Positions 47,625 through 56,320 of a stretch of 64,000 bases of DNA are shown piece by piece. This DNA comes from Clostridia bacterium. GTDB lineage: Bacteria > Bacillota > Clostridia > Oscillospirales > Acutalibacteraceae. Position 1 is the first letter of the stretch. Each line of letters begins with the position of its first letter. The DNA is taken from NCBI GenBank assembly GCA_017435385.1, contig JAFSFB010000001.1:1-64000 (forward strand), in the 5' to 3' direction. The position numbers were made by a program, and so were the translations under genes. The notes under the pieces are model-generated. The model did not search any database. It was given only the letters and a program-made list of their open reading frames with translations, and was not told the DNA's origin.

Positions 47625-48509
47625 TCAGCTTTCACTCAGAAAATGGAGCGAAAAGATAAGCTTTCCGTTTTTGTCGGGATCTGCGGCAACGCCGATTCCG
47701 ACCTTGGTGAATTTCTTGTTCATTATGTTGTTATAATGCGTTCTCGATTCCTTCCACGCCTGACAGACATCCTCGGGATAGTCAAAGCCGTAGCCGAGAT
47801 TTTCGCCTGCCGTTCCGGTTTCAAAGCCCGCTTCTTTGAAGATCGTGAAGCATTTTCTTCCGTCGGGTCTTGTATGCTCACGCACACCCGACCACGCTAT
47901 TTCCTCCGAACGGGCGCATGACATAACCGTCAGCCCTTCGTGAAGCTTCAGAGGAGCAACGCCCTTTTCTGCTCTGTAGCCGTTGATTATTTTCAAAATC
48001 TGATTGATATAGCTGCGGTAGGTTTCCCTGTTTTCCCTTGCCGCAGGCAGAAGCTCTTTATAGCTTGCGCTGTAATCCCGACGGATATAACGGCTTTCCG
48101 TATATTCGCTGTCATAAATAACCTTCTCACCGTCAACCATCTGATAATATATTGTTTTGTACTTATGAACGATTACGCCGTATTTCAGCTTCTGTTTTTC
48201 AATAACGGTGTCCTTGTATTTCCTGCCGCTGACGGTTGAGCCGACCTCAGGTTTTTTTGTCGTTACGGGCTTCGTTGCTTTTTCCGTTGTTGCCTGCTCC
48301 TCCCTCTGCGTTGTCAGCAGAGTGGTGAGCATCGTTGTCGGAGCGGCTGTTGTTTCCGTCACGGTTTCGGTCTGAGTCTGCGAAACAGTCGCAACCGCCT
48401 GCACATCGGCTGCCGTTGTTGTCGGGACCTCTTCTTTTTTATCCGAGCATGCTGTGAGAAGCGATGCCGAAGCAATCAGCAGCGCCGCCGCAATCAGTTT
48501 TGCCTTCAA
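47625..48509 (-). CDS. Lipoprotein with CAP/SCP (PR-1-like) domain
   Basis: A 294-aa lipoprotein: signal MKAKLIAAALLIASASLLTA with lipobox LTAC, then a long Thr/Glu-rich linker (about residues 25-90), a middle region, and a C-terminal CAP domain (about 175-294). The CAP motifs are ILKIINGYRAEKGVAPLKLHEGL at the start of the domain (residues about 178-200), RSEEIAW and EHTRPDGR with the expected His, TAGENLGYG and QAWKESRTHYNNIM with Glu and His, then KVGIGVA. The start overlaps the histidine kinase stop by four bases, so it is translated together with the two-component system. Confidence 0.92.
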   Translation of the reverse strand: MKAKLIAAALLIASASLLTACSDKKEEVPTTTAADVQAVATVSQTQTETVTETTAAPTTMLTTLLTTQREEQATTEKATKPVTTKKPEVGSTVSGRKYKDTVIEKQKLKYGVIVHKYKTIYYQMVDGEKVIYDSEYTESRYIRRDYSASYKELLPAARENRETYRSYINQILKIINGYRAEKGVAPLKLHEGLTVMSCARSEEIAWSGVREHTRPDGRKCFTIFKEAGFETGTAGENLGYGFDYPEDVCQAWKESRTHYNNIMNKKFTKVGIGVAADPDKNGKLIFSLHFLSES

Positions 48510-50527
48510 TTCGTTTTCCCCTCCGTTGACCTGCTCTTTTTCTTCTTGGTCTGCACCTTATCGACTGCGATATCGAATACCAGCTTCGCCGTAAAGCGAC
48601 CTTCTTCAACCCCTACCTCTAGCTGAGCATCCTGAAGCTCGGCAAGAATCTTGGTTATCGAAAGACCGAGCCCGCTTCCCTCGGTATGACGGGAGCTGTC
48701 GCCTCTGACAAATCTCTCGGTAAGCTCCTGCGCATCGATGTTGATTTCCTCTCTGATATTGTTCGATATGCTCAGAATTGCTTTGCCGTTATCCGTTTCA
48801 AGGCGTATCTCAACATCGGTTTCGGGTGCGGAATATTTGCAGGCGTTGTTGAGCAGATTTGCAAGAATGCGCCATATCCATCTGCCGTCGCCCATAATAT
48901 AAACATCTTCCTCGGGAATCATGATTCTGGGAAGAAGATAAAACTTTTCAAACTTGTCCGCAAACTCCTCAACGGTCTGTCCGATGATGATATTCAGACT
49001 GATTCTCGAAAGCTCGATCTCAATGTTGCCCGAGCTGATTTTCGAGGCCTCGATAAGCTCGTCGAGAAGATTGTTGAGATTTTTCGTGTGGCGGTCAAGG
49101 ATATCCAGATATTTCGCTCTCTCCTCTTCGGTCGTTTCCGCCCTGCCGAGAAGGTCGACATAGCTGACGATCGAAGTCAGAGGAGTTTTGATATCGTGAG
49201 AAACATTCGTGATGAGCTCGGTCTTGAGCCTTTCGCTCTTTATCTCCTGCTCCATCGCTTTGTTGATTTCTTTCTTTATCTGGTCGAGATTTTTACCGTG
49301 AGCCCTGAAGCTGGCAATCGTCAGCTTGGTGGCAATCTCGTCGCCGAGAACACCCTCGGCAAGTCTTTGTCCCTCTTCTCGGATATAGTTGAGATTGATG
49401 GCAACCATTGTGATAATGGGAATCATGATGAGTCTTGAAAGAGCCCATATGACAAGGAACATACCGAAAACGCTCATCGGCTCAAAGACCTCTCCGATAA
49501 TTCCGAGATAGGTCATCGTGAAAAGAATCGCCGCCTCGGAAATTATATAGAGCGTTACGCCGATGCATATCTTCTTGAAGAAGCTCAGCTCCTTGAAGAT
49601 ACGGCGGCGGATCTTTCTGGGAGTCTTTCTTTTGAAGCTTCGTATGATTCTGTAAATCACCGTGTTTTTATAAAGCTTGCCCATTTTGACTCGCACGGAA
49701 AGCGTTGTCAGGAAGGTCATCAGGACAAGGATAACGGCAACGAACAGAATCATGATGATAACATTGTTAAGAACCATGTCGACGTCGCCCGCCATAGTCA
49801 GCCCCATGATTATCCACGATGCCGCAAAAACGACCAGCAGGAAAAGCAGACAGATGTCGAACGGTATTCTGTCGATGAATCCGGGCTCCACCTCGCCCGT
49901 TTCGTTTTCTTTAATACCTGCGTTAATGGTTATCTGCGAAAGCATGATGATAATGATGATCGCCGCAATTCCGAGCGCAAAGAACAGAACATATTTCAGC
50001 GTGTCCGCAATTTCGATCCACTGAAATGCGCTGGAATATTTATCCCGCACGGAATCGGAGTTTATCTCGGGAATATAATAGTTTATCCTCAGCGGAATCG
50101 TTTCGCCCTCTTCGTCATAAATGAAACAGCTCGAGCTGCCTCTGTATTCCGCCTGAACGAATTCCGCCGCTACGCCCGATACGCCGCTGTCGGAATTTGT
50201 ATAATAGACAACATTACTGTTATCCGTGACATAAAACATGAAATTCGTTCGTGAGGTCGAAAACTTATCCATATAATAGTTAAGTCTGTAGCTGTCTTTG
50301 TCCTCATAGTAACAGCTGTAATAGTCCTGAGCATGTTCAAGGTCATCGAGAGAATAAATCTGAAAGGCGATCGTTTTTGCGGTTTTACCCTCGTCGCCTT
50401 TTTCATAGAAATTATATTCAACAAGATACGATATGCCGAGAACACAGCCTACCGCAACCATCGCCATGCAGATAAGAATGATTATTGCAGATGTGCGGTC
50501 GGTTTCGGAACGCATATTGCTTCCCAC
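48506..50527 (-). CDS. Membrane sensor histidine kinase
   Basis: A 673-aa sensor kinase. TM1 at about 11-34, an extracellular sensor region about 35-175 (beta-rich, no recognised fold), then five more hydrophobic segments (about 177-197, 222-242, 253-275, 321-343, 350-378). The dimerisation helix carries the phospho-accepting His 444 (NVSHDIKTPL). The ATPase domain has the N box LANLLNNACKY (555-565), and the G2 box GSGLGLSI (617-624). The start is a GTG six bases after GGAGG; an ATG four codons later is too far from the site. It follows the response regulator by 18 bp and overlaps the lipoprotein by four. Confidence 0.94.
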   Translation of the reverse strand: MGSNMRSETDRTSAIIILICMAMVAVGCVLGISYLVEYNFYEKGDEGKTAKTIAFQIYSLDDLEHAQDYYSCYYEDKDSYRLNYYMDKFSTSRTNFMFYVTDNSNVVYYTNSDSGVSGVAAEFVQAEYRGSSSCFIYDEEGETIPLRINYYIPEINSDSVRDKYSSAFQWIEIADTLKYVLFFALGIAAIIIIIMLSQITINAGIKENETGEVEPGFIDRIPFDICLLFLLVVFAASWIIMGLTMAGDVDMVLNNVIIMILFVAVILVLMTFLTTLSVRVKMGKLYKNTVIYRIIRSFKRKTPRKIRRRIFKELSFFKKICIGVTLYIISEAAILFTMTYLGIIGEVFEPMSVFGMFLVIWALSRLIMIPIITMVAINLNYIREEGQRLAEGVLGDEIATKLTIASFRAHGKNLDQIKKEINKAMEQEIKSERLKTELITNVSHDIKTPLTSIVSYVDLLGRAETTEEERAKYLDILDRHTKNLNNLLDELIEASKISSGNIEIELSRISLNIIIGQTVEEFADKFEKFYLLPRIMIPEEDVYIMGDGRWIWRILANLLNNACKYSAPETDVEIRLETDNGKAILSISNNIREEINIDAQELTERFVRGDSSRHTEGSGLGLSITKILAELQDAQLEVGVEEGRFTAKLVFDIAVDKVQTKKKKSRSTEGKTN

Positions 50528-50545
50528 GGTACCCCTCCCGTTATT

Positions 50546-51262
50546 TTACTTTCTTTTGCCGTCAGGCTTTTTTTCCATTTTATAGCCGTGACCCCAGACG
50601 ACCTTGAGATAATCGGGGCTGGCAGGATTGATCTCGATCTTTTCCCTGAGGTGGCGGATATGGACCGTAACCGTGTTTTCAGCGCCGAGAGGATCGTCGT
50701 TCCAGACATTGCGGTAAATCTCCTTCGGGGAGAAGACCTGGTCGGTGTTTTCCATAAAAAATTTGAGAAGCTGATATTCCGTCGGAGTAAGGCTGACGGG
50801 ATCTCCGTCAATGATAACCGTCTTTGACTTCACATCAAGCTCGATACCGCCGTTGCAGATAATTCCGCCCATCGGATTCTGGGATGAGGATCCGCCAAGA
50901 CGCATATATCTGCGAAGCTGTGACTTGACTCTTGCCGTGACCTCGATCGGATTGAAGGGCTTGATGATATAATCGTCAGCTCCTGCGTTCAGACCGAGTA
51001 TCTTATCCATATCCTGAGTTTTCGCCGTCAGAAGGATAACGGGAATGTTTGAAAAATCCCTGAGCCTTGTCAGCGCACTTATACCGTCCATAACGGGCAT
51101 CATGATGTCCATTATCAGCAGATGGATCTCCTGCTTTTCGATTATTTCAAGAGCCTGAAGTCCGTTCTCGGCTTCAAAAACGGCATAGCCGTCACCGTTG
51201 AGATATATTTTCAGCGCAGAACGGATATCAGCCTCGTCATCGCATATGAGAATATTATACAT
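50546..51262 (-). CDS. OmpR-family response regulator
   Basis: A 238-aa regulator: receiver domain with acidic pair DDE (residues 8-10), phospho-acceptor Asp 52 in LLIMDIMMPVMDG, Thr in LLTAKTQDM and Lys in YIIKPFNP; then a winged-helix output domain (GGIELDVKSKTVIIDG, SLTPTEYQLLKFF, VWNDDPLGAENTVTVHIRHLREKI). It is the first gene of a three-gene operon with the histidine kinase and the CAP lipoprotein, and so probably responds to a signal at the cell surface. Upstream there is an extended -10 promoter on the minus strand (TGCTATAAT, -10 at 51307-51302). Confidence 0.95.
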   Translation of the reverse strand: MYNILICDDEADIRSALKIYLNGDGYAVFEAENGLQALEIIEKQEIHLLIMDIMMPVMDGISALTRLRDFSNIPVILLTAKTQDMDKILGLNAGADDYIIKPFNPIEVTARVKSQLRRYMRLGGSSSQNPMGGIICNGGIELDVKSKTVIIDGDPVSLTPTEYQLLKFFMENTDQVFSPKEIYRNVWNDDPLGAENTVTVHIRHLREKIEINPASPDYLKVVWGHGYKMEKKPDGKRK

Positions 51263-51367
51263 ACCTTTTCCTCTTTATAATAGAAATTCCGTTTTTGTTT
51301 TATTATAGCAGGAGCAAATTCAGAAATAAATAGTTTTTAAAATTATTTATAATAATTTAAGAATTTA

Positions 51368-51406
51368 AAAAGCCGAGGGCACCGGTTTCCCGATGCCCTT
51401 GGCTTT
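51368..51406 (-). terminator. Intrinsic terminator of the MFS transporter gene
   Basis: On the minus strand a long stem (AAGCC...GGCTT, AGGGCATCGG/CCGGTGCCCT) is closed by a GAAA tetraloop and followed by TTTTT. A second GC-rich stem (about 51441-51475) lies between it and the stop codon. Confidence 0.88.
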
Positions 51407-51486
51407 TATAGAAGGATGTATGATTTGACCGGAAAGCCCGCAGAGTTGCGGAAGCTCCGCAAGCCGTTCCGGCAGAAGAAAGCTGA

Positions 51487-52983
51487 TTAATCCTCGCCGG
51501 CTTCCTTTGCCGCCTTGATAACCTCGTCGGTAACCGCTTCGCCGTGTCTGACAACAAGAATGCAGAGAAGGCTGAGGGCAAACATGATCGGGCTGTAAAC
51601 AAACAGCGACATATATGTGCCCGAAAGCATACGGACAATACCGTAAACGATGGGAGAAGCGATCTGAGCCGAGAAGGTTGCGGTATAATAATAACCCGTA
51701 AATGTGCCGACCTTATCGTTACCGCCGATCTCGAGAACAAGGGGAAGAGTATTAACCGTGATAAGCATGTTTGCGAAGCCGCCGAATACAAGAGCAACCC
51801 AGATAAGAGCCATGCTTCTTGTAACAACATAAACGCCGAAAACTGCCATGAAGAGTGCAAGACCGATAAGAATGGTCTTCTTTCTGCCGAGCTTCTTGCC
51901 CATGTAGCCTGCAGGGATTGCGGCAACTGCTGAGCAGACGGCAAAGAGAGTTGTCATGATGGTTGCTTCTGCGGTTGTTTTGCCGAGAACCTCCGCTGCA
52001 AAAAGAGCGAAGAATGTCGTGATAGCGTTTGTGCCGCAGAAGAGGAAGAACAGACCTGCAAGCATGAAGATAAGGCTTGTTCTCTCACTCTTTGAGAGCT
52101 TCTGAGCTTTTCTTGCAGCTTTTTCTGCTTTCTTTGCTTCCTTTTCAGCCTTTGCTCTTGCGGCGGCATCCATAGCCTGATTCTGAGCCGCAACTGCTTC
52201 GAGCTTGCTTGAAGGCTCCTTGACAAAGAAGAGAATGACAAGCATACCGATAACCATAACGATTGCGCCCGTAAGGAAAACATAGGGGAATGCAAGGTTT
52301 TCGTTTTCGGTTGTGAGCTTGACGCCCGTGATAAGAGTATAGATCGCACCGACGATCGTTCCTGCGAACATGCCGATTGCGGAACCGACACCGCCCATGA
52401 GGTTGATGATTGCGTTACCCTCGCTTCGGAGTGCGGGAGGAGTCAGCGCAGGCATGAGAGCAACAACGGGAGCTCTCCAGAGCGACATCGAGAAAACGAA
52501 CAGAATGATGAACAGCATTGTCATCGGAAGAGAACCGCTCAGAGCAATCCACGGAATGACCGCAAAGAGGAATGCCGAAACGGGAGCACCGAAAACAATG
52601 AAGGGGCGGCGCTTGCCGAGCTTTGAATGGCAGCGGTCGGAAAGCTTGCCGAAGGTCGGCTGGAAGATAACGCCGAATATATTATCGAATGTCATGATGA
52701 TACCGATAAAGAGCGGAACGAGAGTAATTCCTCCGCCGACGGTATTGACATCCTGACCCTGAGTTTCCGCAAACTTTGCAAGAACAGGGAACATTTCGTT
52801 AAGCTTGATGCTCCACTGAGTTACGGTTTCGGAAGCATTAAGAAGTCTTTCAAGAATTTTTGTGATGTAGGGATCATAGATTGCCCATGCGATCGAAGAA
52901 GCCATGAAGCCGAAGCCCGTGAGAATCGTTCTCGGGCGGTGAAGCTTACCGTTTTCTCTCGCACAGAAGAAGGTGTTTTCCAT
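51487..52983 (-). CDS. MFS transporter, GPH/SLC45-like
   Basis: A 498-aa carrier of about 12 membrane segments. The DNIFGVIFQPTFGKLSDRCHSKLGKRRPFI region holds the GxxSDR-type loop between TM2 and TM3 with the Arg/Lys pattern (GKRRPFI) shared by sucrose/glycoside-pentoside-hexuronide carriers. GGVGSAIGMFAG and the second-half loop MGKKLGRKKTILIG mark the internal repeat. A charged, alanine-rich cytoplasmic loop (KAEKEAKKAEKAARKAQK, about residues 280-300) separates the halves. A sugar is the likely substrate; which one is unknown. It lies alone, divergent from the ABC operon. Confidence 0.88.
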   Translation of the reverse strand: MENTFFCARENGKLHRPRTILTGFGFMASSIAWAIYDPYITKILERLLNASETVTQWSIKLNEMFPVLAKFAETQGQDVNTVGGGITLVPLFIGIIMTFDNIFGVIFQPTFGKLSDRCHSKLGKRRPFIVFGAPVSAFLFAVIPWIALSGSLPMTMLFIILFVFSMSLWRAPVVALMPALTPPALRSEGNAIINLMGGVGSAIGMFAGTIVGAIYTLITGVKLTTENENLAFPYVFLTGAIVMVIGMLVILFFVKEPSSKLEAVAAQNQAMDAAARAKAEKEAKKAEKAARKAQKLSKSERTSLIFMLAGLFFLFCGTNAITTFFALFAAEVLGKTTAEATIMTTLFAVCSAVAAIPAGYMGKKLGRKKTILIGLALFMAVFGVYVVTRSMALIWVALVFGGFANMLITVNTLPLVLEIGGNDKVGTFTGYYYTATFSAQIASPIVYGIVRMLSGTYMSLFVYSPIMFALSLLCILVVRHGEAVTDEVIKAAKEAGED

Positions 52984-53047
52984 AAATATTTCTCCTTAGC
53001 TGTGAGTCTGTCCGTTTTAAAAATGCCGTTATTCTGCGGACACGGAT

Positions 53048-53076
53048 ATTATATCATCTTTGATATGGATTTTAAA
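53048..53076 (-). promoter_or_regulatory. Candidate promoter of the MFS transporter gene
   Basis: On the minus strand TTTAAA (53076-53071), 17 bp, TATAAT (53053-53048). The -10 is perfect, the -35 weak. Confidence 0.55.
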
Positions 53077-53155
53077 GACAACATTTTAACCTAAAAAACT
53101 CGTTAAATTTTGTTAGTCTTGCCGAAAAATTTTTCCCGAATTGGAAAAAAACGGC

Positions 53156-53185
53156 TTGACAAACCGCATATTGCGGGGTTATACT
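53156..53185 (+). promoter_or_regulatory. ABC-exporter operon promoter with dyad in the spacer
   Basis: Perfect -35 TTGACA (53156-53161), 18-bp spacer, -10 TATACT (53180-53185). The spacer contains the perfect dyad CCGCA-TAT-TGCGG (53164-53176), which would place a regulator across the promoter. Confidence 0.85.
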
Positions 53186-53219
53186 CTAAAAAGAAATTTA
53201 AAGAAAGGAGGCGGACTCA

Positions 53220-53288
53220 ATGACAAACAGAAATCTCAGAAAACTTACCTGCTCATCAGAAAAAGAGTTGTGTCCGCTTGCCGAATAA
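53220..53288 (+). CDS. Leader peptide of the ABC-exporter operon (22 aa)
   Basis: A 22-codon frame, MTNRNLRKLTCSSEKELCPL followed by AE and a stop, with a strong AAAGGAGG site eight bases upstream. It lies about 30 nt after the inferred transcription start and ends about 25 nt before an intrinsic terminator that itself precedes the first exporter gene. The position and the good ribosome site make it a leader peptide for transcription attenuation. A stem TCCGC/GCGGA (53273-53277, 53293-53297) covers its last codons and stop, so ribosome position there could steer downstream folding. It is too small for any function of its own to be claimed. Confidence 0.7.
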   Translation: MTNRNLRKLTCSSEKELCPLAE

Positions 53289-53312
53289 TTTTGCGGATAT
53301 CTTGCCGTTTCA

Positions 53313-53344
53313 CAGCGCTTCTGATGGCAGAAGTGCTGTTTTTT
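53313..53344 (+). terminator. Attenuator terminator before the ABC exporter genes
   Basis: CAGCGCTTCT (53313-53322) pairs with AGAAGTGCTG (53329-53338), six-base loop, followed by six T residues, only 20 bp before the start codon of the first exporter gene. A terminator in that place makes sense only as a conditional one. Confidence 0.85.
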
Positions 53345-53364
53345 GTTTATAAAGAGGTGAAATA

Positions 53365-55707
53365 ATGAAAAAGGAAAGAAGAAAAAATTCTGCTCATCCG
53401 CAGAAAAACAAGCACCGTTTTCCCGATGCTCTGCTCATGAAGCTCGAAGAAGCGGGGCTCGACACAAAAAACCTGATTTTCTGCTGCTCGGGCGACATGG
53501 ACAACGATGCCTGCTACAGAAATGCGTGGCTCAGCTTCGACGAAAAGGGATTCTATATCGCTTTCGGCACGGAGGAGCTTGTTAAGGTAAAACGGAAAAA
53601 GCATGTTGAAACAAAATATACGGTTGAAAAGATCATATCGATTCCCCTTGAGGATATAGATTCTCTTGAAACGGAACGATACGTTTCAACGGGCAGACTC
53701 GTTGCAGTCAAGGACGGCGAGCAGACAAGCCTTGTCCGCTTCTCGGTCGGCAAGCTCGGTCAGTTTGACAATCTCACGAAAGCATTCAATTCTTTTAAAG
53801 AAAAAGGCGAGGCGGAGATCCCCTCCTCAGCCGAGCCCGAGGAGAAAAAATGTAAGAAGTGCGGCAAGCCCTGCCCCGAAGGAAAGGACTTCTGCAAAAA
53901 ATGCGGAAAGAATTCCGCCGTTGCGATCCGTCTTTTCAAATTTTTCGGCGGATATGTTCCGCAGATCGTTGCCATAATCGCAACCATGCTCCTCGGCTCT
54001 GCGGTTTCGGTTTTTATTCCGCAGATAAGCACCCGTGCGCTCTTTGACGAGGTTCTCGCAAACCCCGACGGTCTGCCCGCAACCGAGCTTCTCAAGGCAT
54101 TGGGAGTTCTTGTTGCTTCGATTTTCGGAGTCAAGCTGCTCAACACTCTGCTGACAGTCATTCAGCAATACCTCACGGGCGGTATAATGCCTATGGTAAT
54201 CTATGACATCAGAGTCAAGATCTTCAAGGCTATGCAGCGTCTTTCCGTCGGTTTTTATTCATCAAAGCAGACGGGCTCTCTGATGGAAAGAGTCGTGAGC
54301 GATTCAAACAATATTTACTGGTTTTTTGTTGACGGTGTTCCGAGTGTTATCATTGACATTGCAACGGTCATCGGCGTTACGGCTCTGATGTTTGCCATGA
54401 GCTGGAAGCTCTCTCTCATCGTTATTCTTGCTTTACCGCTGATTCTCGGAGCCCTTGTCCTCGGTGACAAATTTTTCAGAGGTCTTCACCACAGAAACTG
54501 GCTCTTCGGCGCAAGAGTTTCGGCTATGGTCAGCGACAACATCAACGGACAGCGTGTTATCAAGGCTTTCGCCAAGGAAGACGACGAATATGACCGCTTC
54601 AGCAAGGCAAGTGAGGACCTGATGAATTCGGAAATAAAGCTCACCGTTTCCGAAGCAACTCTTTTCCCGATTCTCGAGGTTTTCATCCTTCTGCTTTCAA
54701 CGGTCGTTCTCGGCGTCGGCGGCGTTCTCGTTGCAAAAGGCGAAATGACCGCAGGCACTCTGCTGACATATATCGTCTATCTCGAAATGCTCAGAGGTCC
54801 GTTCGATTTCCTCTCATGGGTTTCCAACTGGTGGTCGAGATGTGCCGACTCCGCTCAGAGAGTTTTCGAGATCTGCGACGCCGAACCCGATATCGTTGAA
54901 AAAGAAAACGCCGTGAGCTTCGACAGCCTCAGAGGCGATATAGAAATAAACGACCTCGAATTTGAATACGAACCCGCAAGACCCGTTATCCGCAAGCTCA
55001 GCCTTAAAGTCAAGGCAGGCGACATGCTCGGCATCGTCGGCAAAACGGGCGCAGGCAAAACAACGATCGCCAACCTCATCGCCCGTCTTTACGATGCGAA
55101 GGAGGGAAGCGTTAAGATCGACGGAATCGATGTGCGTGACCTCAGACTCACCGAGCTTCGCCGCAACATCGGTCTCGTTTCGCAGGATATCTATCTTTTC
55201 ATCGGCACGATCGCCGACAACATCCGCTACGCAAAGCCCGACGCAACCATGAGCGAAATCATCGCTGCTGCAAAGGCGGCATCCGCCCACGACTTCATCA
55301 TGAAGCTCCCCGACGCTTACGAAACGAGAGTCGGCGCAGGCGGTCAGAAGCTTTCGGGCGGTGAAAGACAGAGGATCTCTATTGCCAGAACGATAATCCA
55401 GAATCCCAAAATTCTGATTCTCGACGAGGCAACCGCCGCCATGGATACGGAAACCGAAAGAAACATCCAGAATTCGCTGACAAAGCTCAAGGCAGGCAGA
55501 ACGACTCTCGCCATAGCCCACAGACTTTCAACGCTCAGAGATTCCGATTATCTCGCAGTCATTGACGACGGAAAGATCATCGAATACGGCACATATCAGG
55601 AGCTTCTCAAGCAGAAGGGCGAATTCTATAAACAGTATAAAATACAAGCGGAAGCGCTTAAAACAATCGGCATCGGCGTTTCCGAAGCCGACACGGAGGA
55701 GGAATAA
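53365..55707 (+). CDS. ABC exporter subunit 1 with PH-like and zinc-ribbon N-terminal extension
   Basis: A 780-aa type IV ABC exporter half. Residues 1-160 are a soluble beta-rich region (WLSFDEKGFYIAFG, ISIPLEDIDSLETERYV, SLVRFSVGKLGQFDNLTKAF) resembling a bacterial PH-like fold. A zinc ribbon follows with Cys 163, 166, 177 and 180. Six membrane helices occupy about 190-480. The ATPase domain has Walker A GKTGAGKTT (559-567), the Q loop VSQD, signature LSGGERQ (663-669), Walker B ILILDEA with catalytic Glu 688, and the switch His 719. Exporters usually start right at TM1, so the extension is unusual. It is the first structural gene of the operon and probably pairs with subunit 2. Confidence 0.93.
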   Translation: MKKERRKNSAHPQKNKHRFPDALLMKLEEAGLDTKNLIFCCSGDMDNDACYRNAWLSFDEKGFYIAFGTEELVKVKRKKHVETKYTVEKIISIPLEDIDSLETERYVSTGRLVAVKDGEQTSLVRFSVGKLGQFDNLTKAFNSFKEKGEAEIPSSAEPEEKKCKKCGKPCPEGKDFCKKCGKNSAVAIRLFKFFGGYVPQIVAIIATMLLGSAVSVFIPQISTRALFDEVLANPDGLPATELLKALGVLVASIFGVKLLNTLLTVIQQYLTGGIMPMVIYDIRVKIFKAMQRLSVGFYSSKQTGSLMERVVSDSNNIYWFFVDGVPSVIIDIATVIGVTALMFAMSWKLSLIVILALPLILGALVLGDKFFRGLHHRNWLFGARVSAMVSDNINGQRVIKAFAKEDDEYDRFSKASEDLMNSEIKLTVSEATLFPILEVFILLLSTVVLGVGGVLVAKGEMTAGTLLTYIVYLEMLRGPFDFLSWVSNWWSRCADSAQRVFEICDAEPDIVEKENAVSFDSLRGDIEINDLEFEYEPARPVIRKLSLKVKAGDMLGIVGKTGAGKTTIANLIARLYDAKEGSVKIDGIDVRDLRLTELRRNIGLVSQDIYLFIGTIADNIRYAKPDATMSEIIAAAKAASAHDFIMKLPDAYETRVGAGGQKLSGGERQRISIARTIIQNPKILILDEATAAMDTETERNIQNSLTKLKAGRTTLAIAHRLSTLRDSDYLAVIDDGKIIEYGTYQELLKQKGEFYKQYKIQAEALKTIGIGVSEADTEEE

Positions 55708-55709
55708 AA

Positions 55710-56225
55710 ATGAGCTCCAACACAATATCTCCCGAAACCCTCAGAACGGAATATGTCACTCCCGAAAGCTGCATATTCTCGCTGAATCCGAGCGGCTTTC
55801 TTGCCGCCGAAATCGACGGAAAGACTTATAAGAGAGTTATTCTCACCCGCTCCCTGCCCCTGACTCTTCCCGATGAATATATCTGCATTTCCGACATCGA
55901 AAAGAACGAGGTCGGCATCATCGAAAAGATTGCGGATTTTCCCGAGGAGCAGCAGGCACTCATCAATTCCGAGCTTTCTCAGCGTTATTATTGCCCCGTT
56001 ATCGAAAAAATTGAGTCGATCAAAGAAAAAATGGGACATTTCTATTTTGATGTTGTTATCGGTGGAACAAAAAAATCCTTTGCGGTCAAGGATATCACCA
56101 AAAGCATCCGCCAGCACGGCGATGCAATCGATGTTACGGACATCGACGGCAACCGTTACAGAATAACGGATTTCGATTCGATCGAAGCAAAAAGCCGCCG
56201 CAAATTAGAGCCGTATCTGTATTAA
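55710..56225 (+). CDS. DUF1854 family protein, ABC-exporter accessory
   Basis: A 171-aa soluble protein. Its features (RVILTRSLPLTLPDEYICISD near residue 43, NEVGIIEKIADFPEEQQALINSEL in the middle, HFYFDVVIGGTKKSFAVKDI, and DVTDIDGNRYRITDFD near the end) are those of DUF1854, which I recall being encoded next to ABC exporters in other bacteria, including genes labelled cyanophycin-associated in proteobacteria. No function is established. The ribosome site GGAGG lies within the last codons of subunit 1, two bases separating the genes, so it is made with the exporter. A likely role is binding the transporter's cytoplasmic extension or handling its cargo; that is inference. Confidence 0.88.
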   Translation: MSSNTISPETLRTEYVTPESCIFSLNPSGFLAAEIDGKTYKRVILTRSLPLTLPDEYICISDIEKNEVGIIEKIADFPEEQQALINSELSQRYYCPVIEKIESIKEKMGHFYFDVVIGGTKKSFAVKDITKSIRQHGDAIDVTDIDGNRYRITDFDSIEAKSRRKLEPYLY

Positions 56226-56290
56226 GTGAAGAATGAATAATGAATAGTGAATAGTTAAGGGCGGACTCTGTCCGCACCTGATTATATTCA
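56224..56290. repeat. Dispersed intergenic repeat, copy B, inside the ABC operon
   Basis: GAAGAATGAATAATGAATAG-type head, AAGG, hairpin GCGGAC-TCT-GTCCGC (56261-56275), then ACCTGATT. It occupies nearly the whole gap between the DUF1854 gene and exporter subunit 2. Confidence 0.85.
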
Positions 56291-56320
56291 CACCCAAACA
56301 TCCGAAAAGGGGTGAAAATT

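Noticed and set aside
53141-53365. A 74-codon plus-strand frame across the exporter leader
   Set aside because: It runs through the -35 box, the spacer dyad, the leader peptide in another frame and the attenuator terminator, and has no ribosome site; the 22-codon frame at 53220 is the better reading.
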